Origin: Streptomyces sp. WMMC500
GTDB taxonomy: Bacteria > Actinomycetota > Actinomycetes > Streptomycetales > Streptomycetaceae
DNA length: 64,000 bases
Assembly: GCF_027497195.1 (NCBI RefSeq)
Contig: NZ_CP114905.1
Span: 5,281,001 to 5,345,000 of the forward strand
Direction of reading: 5' to 3'
Shown: piece after piece, positions 26,185 to 33,969 of the stretch
Layout of the letters: every line of letters starts with the position of its first letter
Position numbering within the stretch: the first letter of the stretch is position 1
Position numbers and translations under genes: made by a program
The notes under the pieces: generated by a model
What the model saw: the letters and a program-made list of their open reading frames with translations, nothing else
What the model was told of the DNA's origin: nothing
The model's database searches: none

Positions 26185-27416
26185 TGCACCGCCTTGCACC
26201 GCTGAGCCATGACGAACACTTCAGACGAGCGGGCGCCACCGGTCACCGGCGACTGTTTGATCAGGTCCCGCAGCGTCTCACGCACACGAGGATTGTTGCG
26301 CACAAGCTGCGGTGACTTGCTCTCCGCCGTGCGCAGCTCGGAGAACGCATCGTCACCGCGGCCGGCGAGGGTGAGGGCACGGGCGTAGTCGATGCGGTGG
26401 GAGACACCGCGCTCCGGCGGGAGGTGGTCCACCTCGACCTGCCCGTGTTCCACGATGTACGAGACGTTCTCCAAGTCGAGTTCGGCGGACAGCTTGTGCA
26501 GCAACACGTTCGTGGGCCCGAAGCTGGTCTGCCAGTAGTTCTCATCGGAGCCGAGACGATCCGCCAGCGTGGAGGCACGACCCAGGAGATTCGTGGCCGT
26601 ACCCCGGTCTTGGTGCCGCGCTGCCGCGATCGCGGCGCGGAGATAGATCATGCCAAGCAGACTCAACGCCTCAGGGTCGTCCTCTTCGATGCGCGAGGAC
26701 AGCCATACCGCGGTCGTGTCGCCCAGTTCCATGGCGTCGTCGTACCGGCCGTTCGCGAGCAGGGCGTGCGTTCCTGAGCGCGCTGCGGACGCGAGAACGA
26801 GGGGGTCCCCAGACTCATCGGCGGCGCGCATCGCGCGCTCAGCGGCGAGCCACGAGATATCAGACTCCCCCACCTTCGCCAACGTCGTTGCCGCGAGGTG
26901 GTGGGCGCGCGCCGACACTGCCCAGCAGTTCCGCCGCTCATCGGGGGAGCGCGACGCACGATCTTCCAGCTCTTGCGCTGTCTGGAGAAGACCGGGCAAG
27001 GCGGCGACGACCTGTCCGAGTCTGCCAGCCTGGTAGTCGTCCCAGCTACGCTCCACCATCGGCACAACGGGCCCTGGCAGCGGAAGCTGCGCCTCAGCCT
27101 CCGGCCCGAACAGCAGCCGCGAGAGGCGGCGAGGGCTCATGAGCGCGTCCCGCACGGCCGGTACGTCGTCCTGCTGCTTCTCGTCTTCCATGAGCACGGG
27201 CTGTCCGATCAGATCCCCGAGCGGCACCCGAAGCACGCGCGCCAGCTCGGCGAGCATGTCGATCCGGGGCGGCTGCCGCCGCCCGGTCTCCGCCTTGGCG
27301 AGCCAATCCGTGCTACGCCCCACCAGCCCGGCCAGCACCTCTTGGGTGTAACCCCGGCGCTTCCGGTAGAAGGCGATCCGTTCCCCGATACTGAGGTGAT
27401 CTCCCAGACCACGCAT
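26181..27416 (-). CDS. XRE-family regulator with TPR-like C-terminus
   Basis: A 411-residue regulator. Residues about 8-65 are a lambda-repressor-type helix-turn-helix (SIGERIAFYRKRRGYTQEVLAGLVGRSTDWLAKAETG), and the rest is a helical repeat region (AHHLAATTLAKVGESDISWLAAERAM, SLLGMIYLRAAIAAARHQDR, RIDYARALTLAGRGDDAFSEL) able to sense a peptide or small molecule. The ATG at 27416 has GGGAGG upstream. It is co-translated with the flavoprotein. Such XRE-TPR proteins are common as regulators in Streptomyces. The inverted repeat ACCCGGACA-N3-TGTCCGGGT lies 117 bases upstream and again behind the cassette, which may be its operator. Confidence 0.88.
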   Translation of the reverse strand: MRGLGDHLSIGERIAFYRKRRGYTQEVLAGLVGRSTDWLAKAETGRRQPPRIDMLAELARVLRVPLGDLIGQPVLMEDEKQQDDVPAVRDALMSPRRLSRLLFGPEAEAQLPLPGPVVPMVERSWDDYQAGRLGQVVAALPGLLQTAQELEDRASRSPDERRNCWAVSARAHHLAATTLAKVGESDISWLAAERAMRAADESGDPLVLASAARSGTHALLANGRYDDAMELGDTTAVWLSSRIEEDDPEALSLLGMIYLRAAIAAARHQDRGTATNLLGRASTLADRLGSDENYWQTSFGPTNVLLHKLSAELDLENVSYIVEHGQVEVDHLPPERGVSHRIDYARALTLAGRGDDAFSELRTAESKSPQLVRNNPRVRETLRDLIKQSPVTGGARSSEVFVMAQRCKAVQ

Positions 27417-27532
27417 CTCGTGCTGCCTCCCGTTCGTAGGGGCCAACTTCACCGTACAGATGCGTTCGTGAGACGGAGCAGGACACCCTTTCCCACCCCG
27501 CAGTACAAGGGTGCACGGCTCAACGACTAGCG

Positions 27533-27553
27533 ACCCGGACACAATGTCCGGGT
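27533..27553. promoter_or_regulatory. Inverted repeat ACCCGGACA-CAA-TGTCCGGGT (copy 2)
   Basis: Perfect 9-3-9 palindrome identical in both arms to that at 25564-25584. It lies in the promoter region of the XRE gene, between it and the three-gene cargo cassette. Likely an operator. Confidence 0.6.
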
Positions 27554-27660
27554 GAGGGGCCCACCTGAGAGGGAATTTCGATGCACTTGGTCGCCCAGCG
27601 TAATCCTGACTGCGGCTGTACCGCTAATCACCCTTGCTGTCGCGTGAGCAGGCACCTGCG

Positions 27661-28242
27661 TCAATCGAGCTCATATTTCTCGAACTCTCTACCGTCCTTC
27701 GGCAAGGCGACACGCATAAAGTAGCGCGCAAAGGACTGCCCAAGGTGTTCTTTGTACGGAGAAGCTAGGCGAAGTCGCGTAGCGCCGTTGCGGGCATGAG
27801 CCTGGAGGTACGGCTTTGAGATTAGAAATAGGTGATGAAACTCCACCAACGACCACGGCATTTCTGGGTCACCGTCTTTGGCGTGCAACAGGAATTGGGC
27901 GGGCATGTTTCCATCCGCGCAAGCTTTCCTAAATTTGGAGCTGCGAACAAGCCCGTTGCCCCGGGCCCTTTCCTGTATCACCAATTCGTTGTACGCGAGC
28001 ACCTTGGCCACTAAGACCTGATCGATCTTGTTGTTCTCCAGATCGCAGGTTTGACTCAGAATCACTACATCGGTGACCTGAGACTCCAGTTCGATCTCCT
28101 CTTCGGCTTCATCGGATGGGTCAGTCGAAAGTTGAGCCAGATCCTCAGGGACCACCGGACGAAGAATCGAACAATCGCGAAGTATGTCTCCCTGCGACAG
28201 TTCGCCGCCCTGTACTATCTCGTACCAAGATTCATCATTCAT
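27661..28242 (-). CDS. Cargo protein C: acidic 193-residue protein, unknown
   Basis: Last gene of an overlapping three-gene cassette. The N-terminus NDESWYEIVQGGELSQGDILRDC is followed by an acidic linker (DPSDEAEEEIELE) and a strand with the motif VVILSQTCDLENNK, then VLVAKVLAYNEL. The C-terminal half is mixed (PWSLVEFHHLFLISKPYL, SPYKEHLGQSFARYFMRVALP). The SQTCDL motif resembles that of uncharacterised proteins in bacterial accessory islands; I cannot assign a fold. Base composition is close to 50% GC, far below the window's norm, so the cassette was acquired from another source. The ATG at 28242 lies inside the preceding gene (8-base overlap). Confidence 0.8.
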   Translation of the reverse strand: MNDESWYEIVQGGELSQGDILRDCSILRPVVPEDLAQLSTDPSDEAEEEIELESQVTDVVILSQTCDLENNKIDQVLVAKVLAYNELVIQERARGNGLVRSSKFRKACADGNMPAQFLLHAKDGDPEMPWSLVEFHHLFLISKPYLQAHARNGATRLRLASPYKEHLGQSFARYFMRVALPKDGREFEKYELD

Positions 28243-28645
28243 CTGGTTCCATCGAAATTACCGCGTCCAGCTCGGCGTCTGGAGTACCGAGTAGAGCTGG
28301 TGCACGCACGATGCGAACGACCTTACCCCGATACCTTCTTCTTCTCCGTGCTTCATTTGGCTGTGTTTGCAATCGATCGGAATGAGGACCTTCCTGTAGC
28401 TTCAACACGGCATCCACCTCCGCTATTAGGCGACGGATTTCTATGTCCCGTGCAGCTAGCTTGACAGCCTCCTTGGAATAGCCATTTTGGCTGAGCATGT
28501 CAGCATAATCATAAGGTACCGAATACTCGTCGATCAGACTTTCGATCGCGCTCGCATGTCGCGAGTATGGCGCCGTATAGTGGGATGACCGCGTGGAGGA
28601 AGTCAAACGAGTGGTGTCGTGGGCTGTACGGCTAACGCTCGGCAT
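28235..28645 (-). CDS. Cargo protein B: small basic-tailed protein, unknown
   Basis: A 136-residue protein. The N-terminal ~30 residues are Ser/Thr-rich. Helices follow (ASAIESLIDEYSVPYDYADML, SKEAVKLAARDIEIRRLIAEVDAVLKL), then an Arg-rich patch (NEARRRRRYRGKVVRIVRAP). It looks like a nucleic-acid or membrane-contacting adaptor, but I recognise no domain. GGGAGG precedes the ATG at 28645, which is inside the 3' end of the TIGR04255-like gene (14-base overlap). Composition is AT-rich relative to the host. Confidence 0.72.
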   Translation of the reverse strand: MPSVSRTAHDTTRLTSSTRSSHYTAPYSRHASAIESLIDEYSVPYDYADMLSQNGYSKEAVKLAARDIEIRRLIAEVDAVLKLQEGPHSDRLQTQPNEARRRRRYRGKVVRIVRAPALLGTPDAELDAVISMEPDE

Positions 28646-29399
28646 CAAAAACCTCCCGCAACTTGTCGCCAATAATCGATTCGAACGCTAGGGATTCGCG
28701 CTTCCGCAAGTCATCCAAACGCGCGGCCACGTCCTCAAACGGAACCTTTTCTGGATAGCGCAGGTCAAAATCCAAAACAAAAGCCGCACTCTCGTCTTCT
28801 TTGCTGTCATCGCTTGCCCAGGTGAAGACGATTCTGGTGGGGTCGTCCGTATATTTATACTCCATCCTATCGAAGAACGAGGTTATTGCGCCCGGAAATC
28901 CTGTATCTGGGAGCCCTTGAGTAATTGCGAAATAGTCGCCAAAGCGAAAGCTGGATTCAGGCACGACTACTCGATTCACGTATCGCAAGCCGATTGCCGT
29001 GAGCGATGTCGGTTCGGCTGTTTTCCTATAGTGATTTAGTGTTGACAGCGTTCGGGCTCTCAGCGATTCCCAACCCTCGTAAGGAACCAGACAGTGAATC
29101 GATAGGTAGTTTTCGGCTACCGTGAGGACGCGGTTTTCGTTCTTGTAAGTAACTTTAAGCGGTCGACGCACGCTCAAATTTGCTCCACCGGCAGCGTCAG
29201 GCTCGAAGCTGGCCTCTACTCCCTCTTTCGTTTCCGGAGGATCGGGGTATTCGGGCCGAATCGCTTCGTAAAAAATCCCGGGGATCGTGATATTCCACGG
29301 GCGTCCGGGCTCAAATGCGAAAGAACAGAGGGCTTCAACTACCGGAGGATTTCGATACCTGCGCCGCTCGTAACTGCCAGCCGGGCTGTCCGAGTTCAC
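28632..29399 (-). CDS. TIGR04255-like protein (cargo protein A)
   Basis: A 255-residue protein beginning MNSDSPAGSYERRRYRNPPV. The start RRYRNPPVVEALCSFAFEPG (PPVVEA-type), the inner GLRYVNRVVVP and the FVLDFDLRYPEKVPF region are the pattern of the sporadically distributed TIGR04255 family, whose function is unknown and whose members sit in variable islands. This assignment is from memory of the family pattern and needs a profile search. The GTG at 29399 has GGAGG five bases upstream. It is the first gene of the AT-rich three-gene cassette and lies at the right end of the element, a common place for cargo. Confidence 0.75.
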   Translation of the reverse strand: MNSDSPAGSYERRRYRNPPVVEALCSFAFEPGRPWNITIPGIFYEAIRPEYPDPPETKEGVEASFEPDAAGGANLSVRRPLKVTYKNENRVLTVAENYLSIHCLVPYEGWESLRARTLSTLNHYRKTAEPTSLTAIGLRYVNRVVVPESSFRFGDYFAITQGLPDTGFPGAITSFFDRMEYKYTDDPTRIVFTWASDDSKEDESAAFVLDFDLRYPEKVPFEDVAARLDDLRKRESLAFESIIGDKLREVFDAER

Positions 29400-30002
29400 T
29401 GATTCCTCCAGGTCCGAGCGCCAACCGGTTCACCCTATGCATCGCTATGATGCCGCACTATCGTGCTCCTGTCGTCCCTCATGTCACACTTCCCCATGGG
29501 CAACGCAGTCGAACGCATGAGCGGTAGTGGATCACCCGGTGCAAGGGATCCACTCTTGAGGGCGGCTCTGCTGCGGAGGCTGCGGAAAGCGATCACGGCG
29601 GGGTGGAATTGATCACCGTCCTCTACTGATCACTAGCAAGTCTGCGCCCCAAGGCGATGTCAGCGGCTGCCGAAGCCCACGGACTGAACCCCAGCCCACA
29701 ACGACTGAGTTGTACAGCTAGAAGGACGCCGTCGCTAGGGCCGAACGGGGTCCAACGGGACGCAGTCACCTTGGGCGGGGAGTAGCGGACGGCTGGTGGG
29801 GGCATGTCGCCGAACCCCTCGCCCCATTCTGGCCAGCGTCAACGGAAGGCCTCAGTGTCCTCTGCGGTCTCGGTTGTGGTCTCGGTTGTTCCTGTGTTCG
29901 ACATCGTCCGCGGGCATCCGCTGAGAGCTGAAGCCTCGTGTGAACTCCGACACTCCACTCGCTTCAGACGTAGGTGGAAGCTAGTGGAACGGGTTCGGAC
30001 AA
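29400..30002. other. Right-end region of the element, no complete gene
   Basis: Upstream region of the cargo cassette and then element end. No credible gene. At 29838-29906 a minus-strand frame reads MSNTGTTETTTETAEDTEAFR, closely like the Thr/Glu tail of this element's integrase (SETRTETTTETRNT), suggesting the remnant of another integrase gene. A short repeat GGTCTCGGTTGT is part of it. Confidence 0.45.
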
Positions 30003-30047
30003 CTTGTAAAGCGTAGGTCGTCGGTTCGAATCCGACAGGGGGCTCCG
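30003..30047. repeat. Attachment site attR (45-bp direct repeat, right copy)
   Basis: Exact copy of 13036-13080, that is the 3' half of tRNA-Thr from the anticodon loop. It is not preceded by a tRNA 5' half, so it is not a gene. It marks the right boundary of the element. Confidence 0.95.
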
Positions 30048-30062
30048 ACGAGCCCGGGTCAG

Positions 30063-30083
30063 AAGGCGTGACCTGCGCCTTTT
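30063..30083 (+). terminator. Displaced native tRNA-Thr terminator
   Basis: AAGGCG-TGACCTG-CGCCTT then TT, directly after attR. Before insertion this hairpin would have followed the tRNA-Thr gene; the element moved it 17 kb away and supplies its own at 13085-13117. Confidence 0.6.
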
Positions 30084-30111
30084 CGTGCGCCTGGGGGAAC
30101 GCCGGGCGCGC

Positions 30112-31323
30112 TCAGCTGACTGTGACCGGCAGGCTGGCGATGCCGTTCAGCAGCAGGCTGAGGAGCCGCTCCGGTTCGGTGTCCGGATCGGCCAACCGCA
30201 GCTCGGGAAACCGCCGCACCAGGCTGCCGACCGCGATGACGCCCTCCAGCCTGGCCAACGGCGCACCCAGGCAGTGATGCAGGCCGTGCCCGAAGGCCAG
30301 GTGCGGCGCGGCGGCCCGGGTGGCGTCGAACCGGTCCGGCTCGGCGAACCGCGCCGGGTCGCGGTTGACGGCCAGCAGCGCCGGCATCACGACGTCACCG
30401 GCGGGAATGGTGACCCCACCGACGGTGATCGGTGCGGTGGCGACCGAGGGGACGGGCACCTGCTTCGGCCCGTCGTGTCGCAACTGCTCCTCGATGACCG
30501 CGGGGAGCCGGTCGGGCTCAGCACGCACGAGCCGCATCTGTTCCGGGCGGGACAGCAGGGCGTACGCGGCGCCGCTGATCAGGTTGACCGTCGTCTCGTG
30601 CCCCGCCACGAGCAGCAGGAACACCATCGAACTGAGCTCGTCCTCGGACAACCGGTCGCCACCGTCGTGCACCTGTATCAGCGCCGACAACAGGTCGTCG
30701 GCGGGAGTGCGGCGCTTGTCCGAGATCAGGCCGCGCACGTAGGCGACCATGTCCTCGGCCGCGCGCAGGTAGGTGTCGGCAGGGCGCATCGAGGCGTTGA
30801 CGATGACTGACGACCAGCCGCGGAACGCGTCGCGGTCGTCCACCGGGACTCCCAGCAGCTCGGCGATCACGGTGATCGGCAGCGGGTAGCCGAAGGCGGC
30901 GACGAGGTCGACCGGCGAACCGTCCGCGCCGGTGCGTTCCAGGTCGTCGAGCAGCCCGTCGGTGATCTCCTGGATGCCGGGGCGGAGTGTCTCGATGCGG
31001 CGGACGGTGAACGCCGCCGTCACCAGTTTGCGCAGCCGGGTGTGCTCCGGCGGGTTGGAAGTGAGCAGGTTCGTGTACATGGCGGCGCTCAGGTCGGCAG
31101 GCAAGACATCCCGGTGCGGTACGGCCTGCCGGCTCCTGGCCATCGCGGGGTGCGCGAACACTTCCCGGGCCTCGGCGTAACCGGTGACCAGCCACACGGG
31201 CTGGCCGGTGAACAACGTGAGGCGCTGCACCGGACCGGAGTCCGTGAGCGCTGCGAGGGCGGCGTGCCGGGCTGTCCCGGTGGTCTCGGTGAACGGCGAG
31301 GGAGCTGCGTTGTCAACGGTCAT
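30112..31323 (-). CDS. Cytochrome P450
   Basis: A 403-residue soluble bacterial P450 (CYP105/107-like by look). The I-helix oxygen-activation motif is AGHETT at 240-245, ExxR is at 279-282, and the haem loop is FGHGLHHCLGAPLARLE with the axial Cys at 351. PPEHTRLRKLVTAAFT near 91-106 is the C-helix signature. It should hydroxylate an unknown substrate with electrons from ferredoxin/ferredoxin reductase encoded elsewhere; none is adjacent. The ATG at 31323 has GGAG six bases upstream. An alpha/beta hydrolase gene lies upstream on the same strand, separated by 133 bases. It is the first host gene after attR. Confidence 0.95.
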   Translation of the reverse strand: MTVDNAAPSPFTETTGTARHAALAALTDSGPVQRLTLFTGQPVWLVTGYAEAREVFAHPAMARSRQAVPHRDVLPADLSAAMYTNLLTSNPPEHTRLRKLVTAAFTVRRIETLRPGIQEITDGLLDDLERTGADGSPVDLVAAFGYPLPITVIAELLGVPVDDRDAFRGWSSVIVNASMRPADTYLRAAEDMVAYVRGLISDKRRTPADDLLSALIQVHDGGDRLSEDELSSMVFLLLVAGHETTVNLISGAAYALLSRPEQMRLVRAEPDRLPAVIEEQLRHDGPKQVPVPSVATAPITVGGVTIPAGDVVMPALLAVNRDPARFAEPDRFDATRAAAPHLAFGHGLHHCLGAPLARLEGVIAVGSLVRRFPELRLADPDTEPERLLSLLLNGIASLPVTVS

Positions 31324-31456
31324 CAAAGTCTCCTACGGGGGGTGGGCATGCGATCTCCCGTACGGGCGCACTTGTGTGTCCCGGAGCGGGCCATGTGTGC
31401 ACCGAACCCGGGCTTCTCGGTGCCGGGGGAGGCGGTACGTCAGGACGGGCGGTACG

Positions 31457-32266
31457 TCAGGACGGGGTGTCGAGGAAGTTGCGGATGCGGAGGACGAGTT
31501 CGGTCGGCTTCTCGAAGAGCACGAGATGTCCGCTCTCGATCTCGGTGTAGTCGCTGCCGGGGATCGCCTCGTGCACGGCGCGGGCGTTCTCGACCGGTAT
31601 CAGTTGGTCGAGGGTGCACCCGATCACCAGCGTGGGGGCGGTGATGCGGGGGAGCTCGTCGCGTATGTCGATGCGCAGGTCGAGGGCGATCTGGCGACGG
31701 GTGCCGTGGGCGGGTTCGACCGAGCGGAGTCCGGTGAGCCCGTCGGGCCCCAGACCGCTGAGGAAGGCCGGGCTGAAGGCCAGCAGCGGGACGACCGCCG
31801 AGGTCAGCTCGGGCGAGGCGGCCATCACCTCGCCCCAGGTCTCCAGGCCGAGCCGGAGCCGGGGGTCCTCGCTGTGCGTCCAGCCGGCGATGAGCACGAG
31901 TCGCCGTACGAGATCGGGCCGGCGGGCCGCGATGCTCGCGGCCACCACGGCGCCGAGTGAGAAGCCCACCAGGTCGACCGGTCCGTTCGCGCCGTCCCGC
32001 GTCGCCGCGACGACCTGGTCCACCAGGAGGTCGAGCGTCAGGTCTCCGGCGGGTGCGGTGGTCTTGCCGCAGCCGGCGTAGTCAGGGGTGATGACGGTCC
32101 GGTCGCCGGTGAAGTGCTCCACGATGTGGCCGTAGTTCGTCGCGGCGTCCAGGCTGGTGCCGTGCACCAGGACCAGCCCTGGGCCGTTGCCGCTGATCGT
32201 GTAGTGCACTTCGGTGCCGGAGGCGTGGGCTACGGGCATGGGTGGGATTCCGTCCTTCGGTTGCAT
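31457..32266 (-). CDS. Alpha/beta hydrolase
   Basis: A 269-residue hydrolase of the alpha/beta fold. Oxyanion-hole region LVLVHGTSLD, nucleophile elbow GFSLGA with Ser103, acid Asp220 in GCTLDQLIP and His247 in ESGHLVLFEKP are all present, so a catalytic triad is complete. A cap segment lies at about 130-190. The substrate is unknown; it resembles esterase/lactonase-type proteins of actinobacteria. Two starts are possible (ATG 32266, with GAGGG upstream, or ATG 32239, with GGACGGA upstream), differing by nine residues. It is followed on the same strand by the P450 and may share its pathway. Confidence 0.9.
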   Translation of the reverse strand: MQPKDGIPPMPVAHASGTEVHYTISGNGPGLVLVHGTSLDAATNYGHIVEHFTGDRTVITPDYAGCGKTTAPAGDLTLDLLVDQVVAATRDGANGPVDLVGFSLGAVVAASIAARRPDLVRRLVLIAGWTHSEDPRLRLGLETWGEVMAASPELTSAVVPLLAFSPAFLSGLGPDGLTGLRSVEPAHGTRRQIALDLRIDIRDELPRITAPTLVIGCTLDQLIPVENARAVHEAIPGSDYTEIESGHLVLFEKPTELVLRIRNFLDTPS

Positions 32267-32581
32267 CGTCGGCCCTCGACGAGATCAGCGTGGCCGTCAC
32301 GATCGCCACGACCGCCCGCCCGGGGTCAGCCTCGCCGTCGTCGACGGGCTTCGCGTGAAGAGTCGTCAAGTACCACGGCACCCGGGCCGAAAGGGTTCAT
32401 GACCCGGCCGGGGTACGACACGGCGGGGGCCTTTACCGGGCGGTTGAACCGTTCCTCCGGCGCGCACGTTGTTTCCCGTGTGCCCTCTCCGGCCGCAAAG
32501 GGAGGCATGGATCTGTCGCACAGACGACCAGGCCGGTGGCATGGAAGATCACCGTGGCTCAGCAGCGAACGGAGAACGACG
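32267..32581. other. Intergenic region with divergent promoters
   Basis: About 315 bp between the leftward hydrolase gene and the rightward low-complexity protein gene. No gene seen. No clear operator recognised. Confidence 0.35.
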
Positions 32582-33373
32582 ATGAGCAATCAAGGTGGGG
32601 GTCGTGGGAACGCGCCCCAGCCGTGGGATGACAGGCAGCCGCCGTCATTCGATGAGTGGCGGGCACGTGTGCCCGAACCCATCAGGGACATGCCAGCGGA
32701 CAGGTCGCGGCGATATGCGGTGCCCGCCGGGACAAGCGCCGGGGCCGACCAGGGCATCGCACCGGAAGCGGGGTACCAAGGTAATCTAGGGGCGTGGGTG
32801 AATTCCCCGTACCCCAACAGCGCGCTCTACGCTGCCCAACAGCGATTCGCCCGACAACACGGCGACCCACAGCCTCAGGGGCAGACGGACGTTTCGCAGA
32901 GCTATCAGGCATATCCGACGTATGACCCGGCCCAGACTTGGACCTCGGCGCTGCCGGCCCCCGGCGCGCGGGATTCGATGTTGGATCCGATGGCGGCCGA
33001 GTACGCGCTCGGCGAGCGGCCGACGGTACCACCCCTGCAGACGAACTTCTCGTGGGCGAATCAGGCGTATCCGACGAATGCCCCACAGACTCCGTCTACT
33101 CTGCACAGCGCGCAGACCGGCTCGTCGTTTCCGGTTTCCCCCATGTCTCCCACCACGGGGCCGTCGGGCTACGGGTACGGGCAGCCGAGTTCGATATTCC
33201 CGGACCAAGTGGCGGCTCAGTCCGCGATCGGCCAACAGCCCGCATCAAGCCGTTCCGCACGAGGCGGTTACACACAGGCCGAGCTGCGCGAACACGCGCG
33301 CCGGGTGCCAGCTCGACGACCTGTTCCGGTCGAACAGTCCAGCGGAACCTCGAAGAAGAAGGCGCGGCGCTGA
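32582..33373 (+). CDS. Low-complexity Gln/Pro/Tyr/Ser-rich protein, unknown (family member 1)
   Basis: A 263-residue protein with no recognised domain. It opens with NQGGGRGNAPQPWDDRQPPSFDEWRARVPEPIRDMPADR and then is dominated by Gln, Pro, Tyr, Ser, Ala (SYQAYPTYDPAQTW, WANQAYPTNAPQTP, YGYGQPSSIFPDQ), ending with a basic tail KKKARR. No signal peptide or membrane helix is visible. GGAG seven bases before the ATG supports translation. Three similar proteins occur in this window (35949, 46168, 52572). They share a disordered style and motifs such as PPSF, PPSY and repeated YxxP, but not clear collinear homology. Confidence 0.75.
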   Translation: MSNQGGGRGNAPQPWDDRQPPSFDEWRARVPEPIRDMPADRSRRYAVPAGTSAGADQGIAPEAGYQGNLGAWVNSPYPNSALYAAQQRFARQHGDPQPQGQTDVSQSYQAYPTYDPAQTWTSALPAPGARDSMLDPMAAEYALGERPTVPPLQTNFSWANQAYPTNAPQTPSTLHSAQTGSSFPVSPMSPTTGPSGYGYGQPSSIFPDQVAAQSAIGQQPASSRSARGGYTQAELREHARRVPARRPVPVEQSSGTSKKKARR

Positions 33374-33969
33374 ACGCCTCCCGTCGTGAGGACAGGGCGG
33401 TCTCGATGGCGGGCACCTCCGCCCCAGCGGCGTCACGCCGGGCCGCCGGGCGCCTCGGAGACCGGGAACTGAAGGTTCCTCATCCTGTGCCCCCGGGCTG
33501 AGTGCGGGAGCGTGACGTGGCAGGGCTCCTGGTCGTTGCGCTGGTGATCTCACTCATCAACGTTTCGGCACAGGAGCCCTGTTGGTTCCGTGTCGTGCCA
33601 TGGCTCCAGAGTCCCGGCGGGTCTGCGGCCCGGTCCGGTGAACACGGTCAGCGGCGCTCGGGGTCAGGGAGGCCGAAGCGGGCACCCGCGGTCCCAGCCG
33701 GTGCCTGGTCGTCGTACGCCGGGATTCCCCCCGCGCGCTTGTCGTGGTCGACGGCGCGGATCAGTTCGGTGGTGACGCCGTTTTTCTCCCTTTCGGTGCG
33801 GCTCTTGTCGACGAGTTCTTCGGTGTACCTGATCTGGGGAAGGCCGGAATGAGTTCCACGACTCGGCGTGGTCGGTGAGGGGCTGGAGTTCGTGTGGGTG
33901 TGTGTTCGTCAGGGTTTCGTAAGGCCGGAGGGTCTGTGAATTCTCTTTCCGGGAGCGTCGGATGGGGGT
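33374..33969. other. Non-coding stretch with long inverted repeat
   Basis: No credible gene. CAGGGCTCCTG at 33521-33531 and CAGGAGCCCTG at 33571-33581 form 11-bp perfect arms separated by 39 bases. The arms could be a terminator stem or the relic of a mobile sequence. The sequence downstream to 33969 holds the start region of the next operon. Confidence 0.4.

Larger units (their letters stand above)
13036..30047. mobile_element. Actinobacterial integrative and conjugative element (AICE), about 17 kb
   Basis: Bounded by perfect 45-bp repeats at a tRNA-Thr 3' half. Next to the left repeat are a tyrosine integrase and an excisionase. Inward come a Prim-Pol/DUF3631 replication module, SSB, spread proteins, an FtsK-like TraB translocase, an RRQRL zinc protein, a DUF2637 membrane protein and a GntR repressor. 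This set defines AICEs of the pSAM2/SLP1 kind, which excise, replicate as circles and move double-stranded DNA between mycelia through TraB. The right ~5 kb (25.3-30.0 kb) is cargo. All backbone modules look intact, so the element may still be mobile (inference). Confidence 0.93.

Noticed and set aside
30003..30047. Second tRNA-Thr gene at attR
   Set aside because: Only the 3' half is present; acceptor 5' strand, D arm and 5' anticodon stem are missing.
30112..32266. P450 plus hydrolase as a biosynthetic gene cluster
   Set aside because: No scaffold synthase, ferredoxin or cluster-like series is nearby; too little evidence for a cluster.
32114..32581. Long N-terminal extension of the low-complexity protein
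   Set aside because: It runs antisense through the hydrolase gene start; ATG 32582 has a proper RBS.
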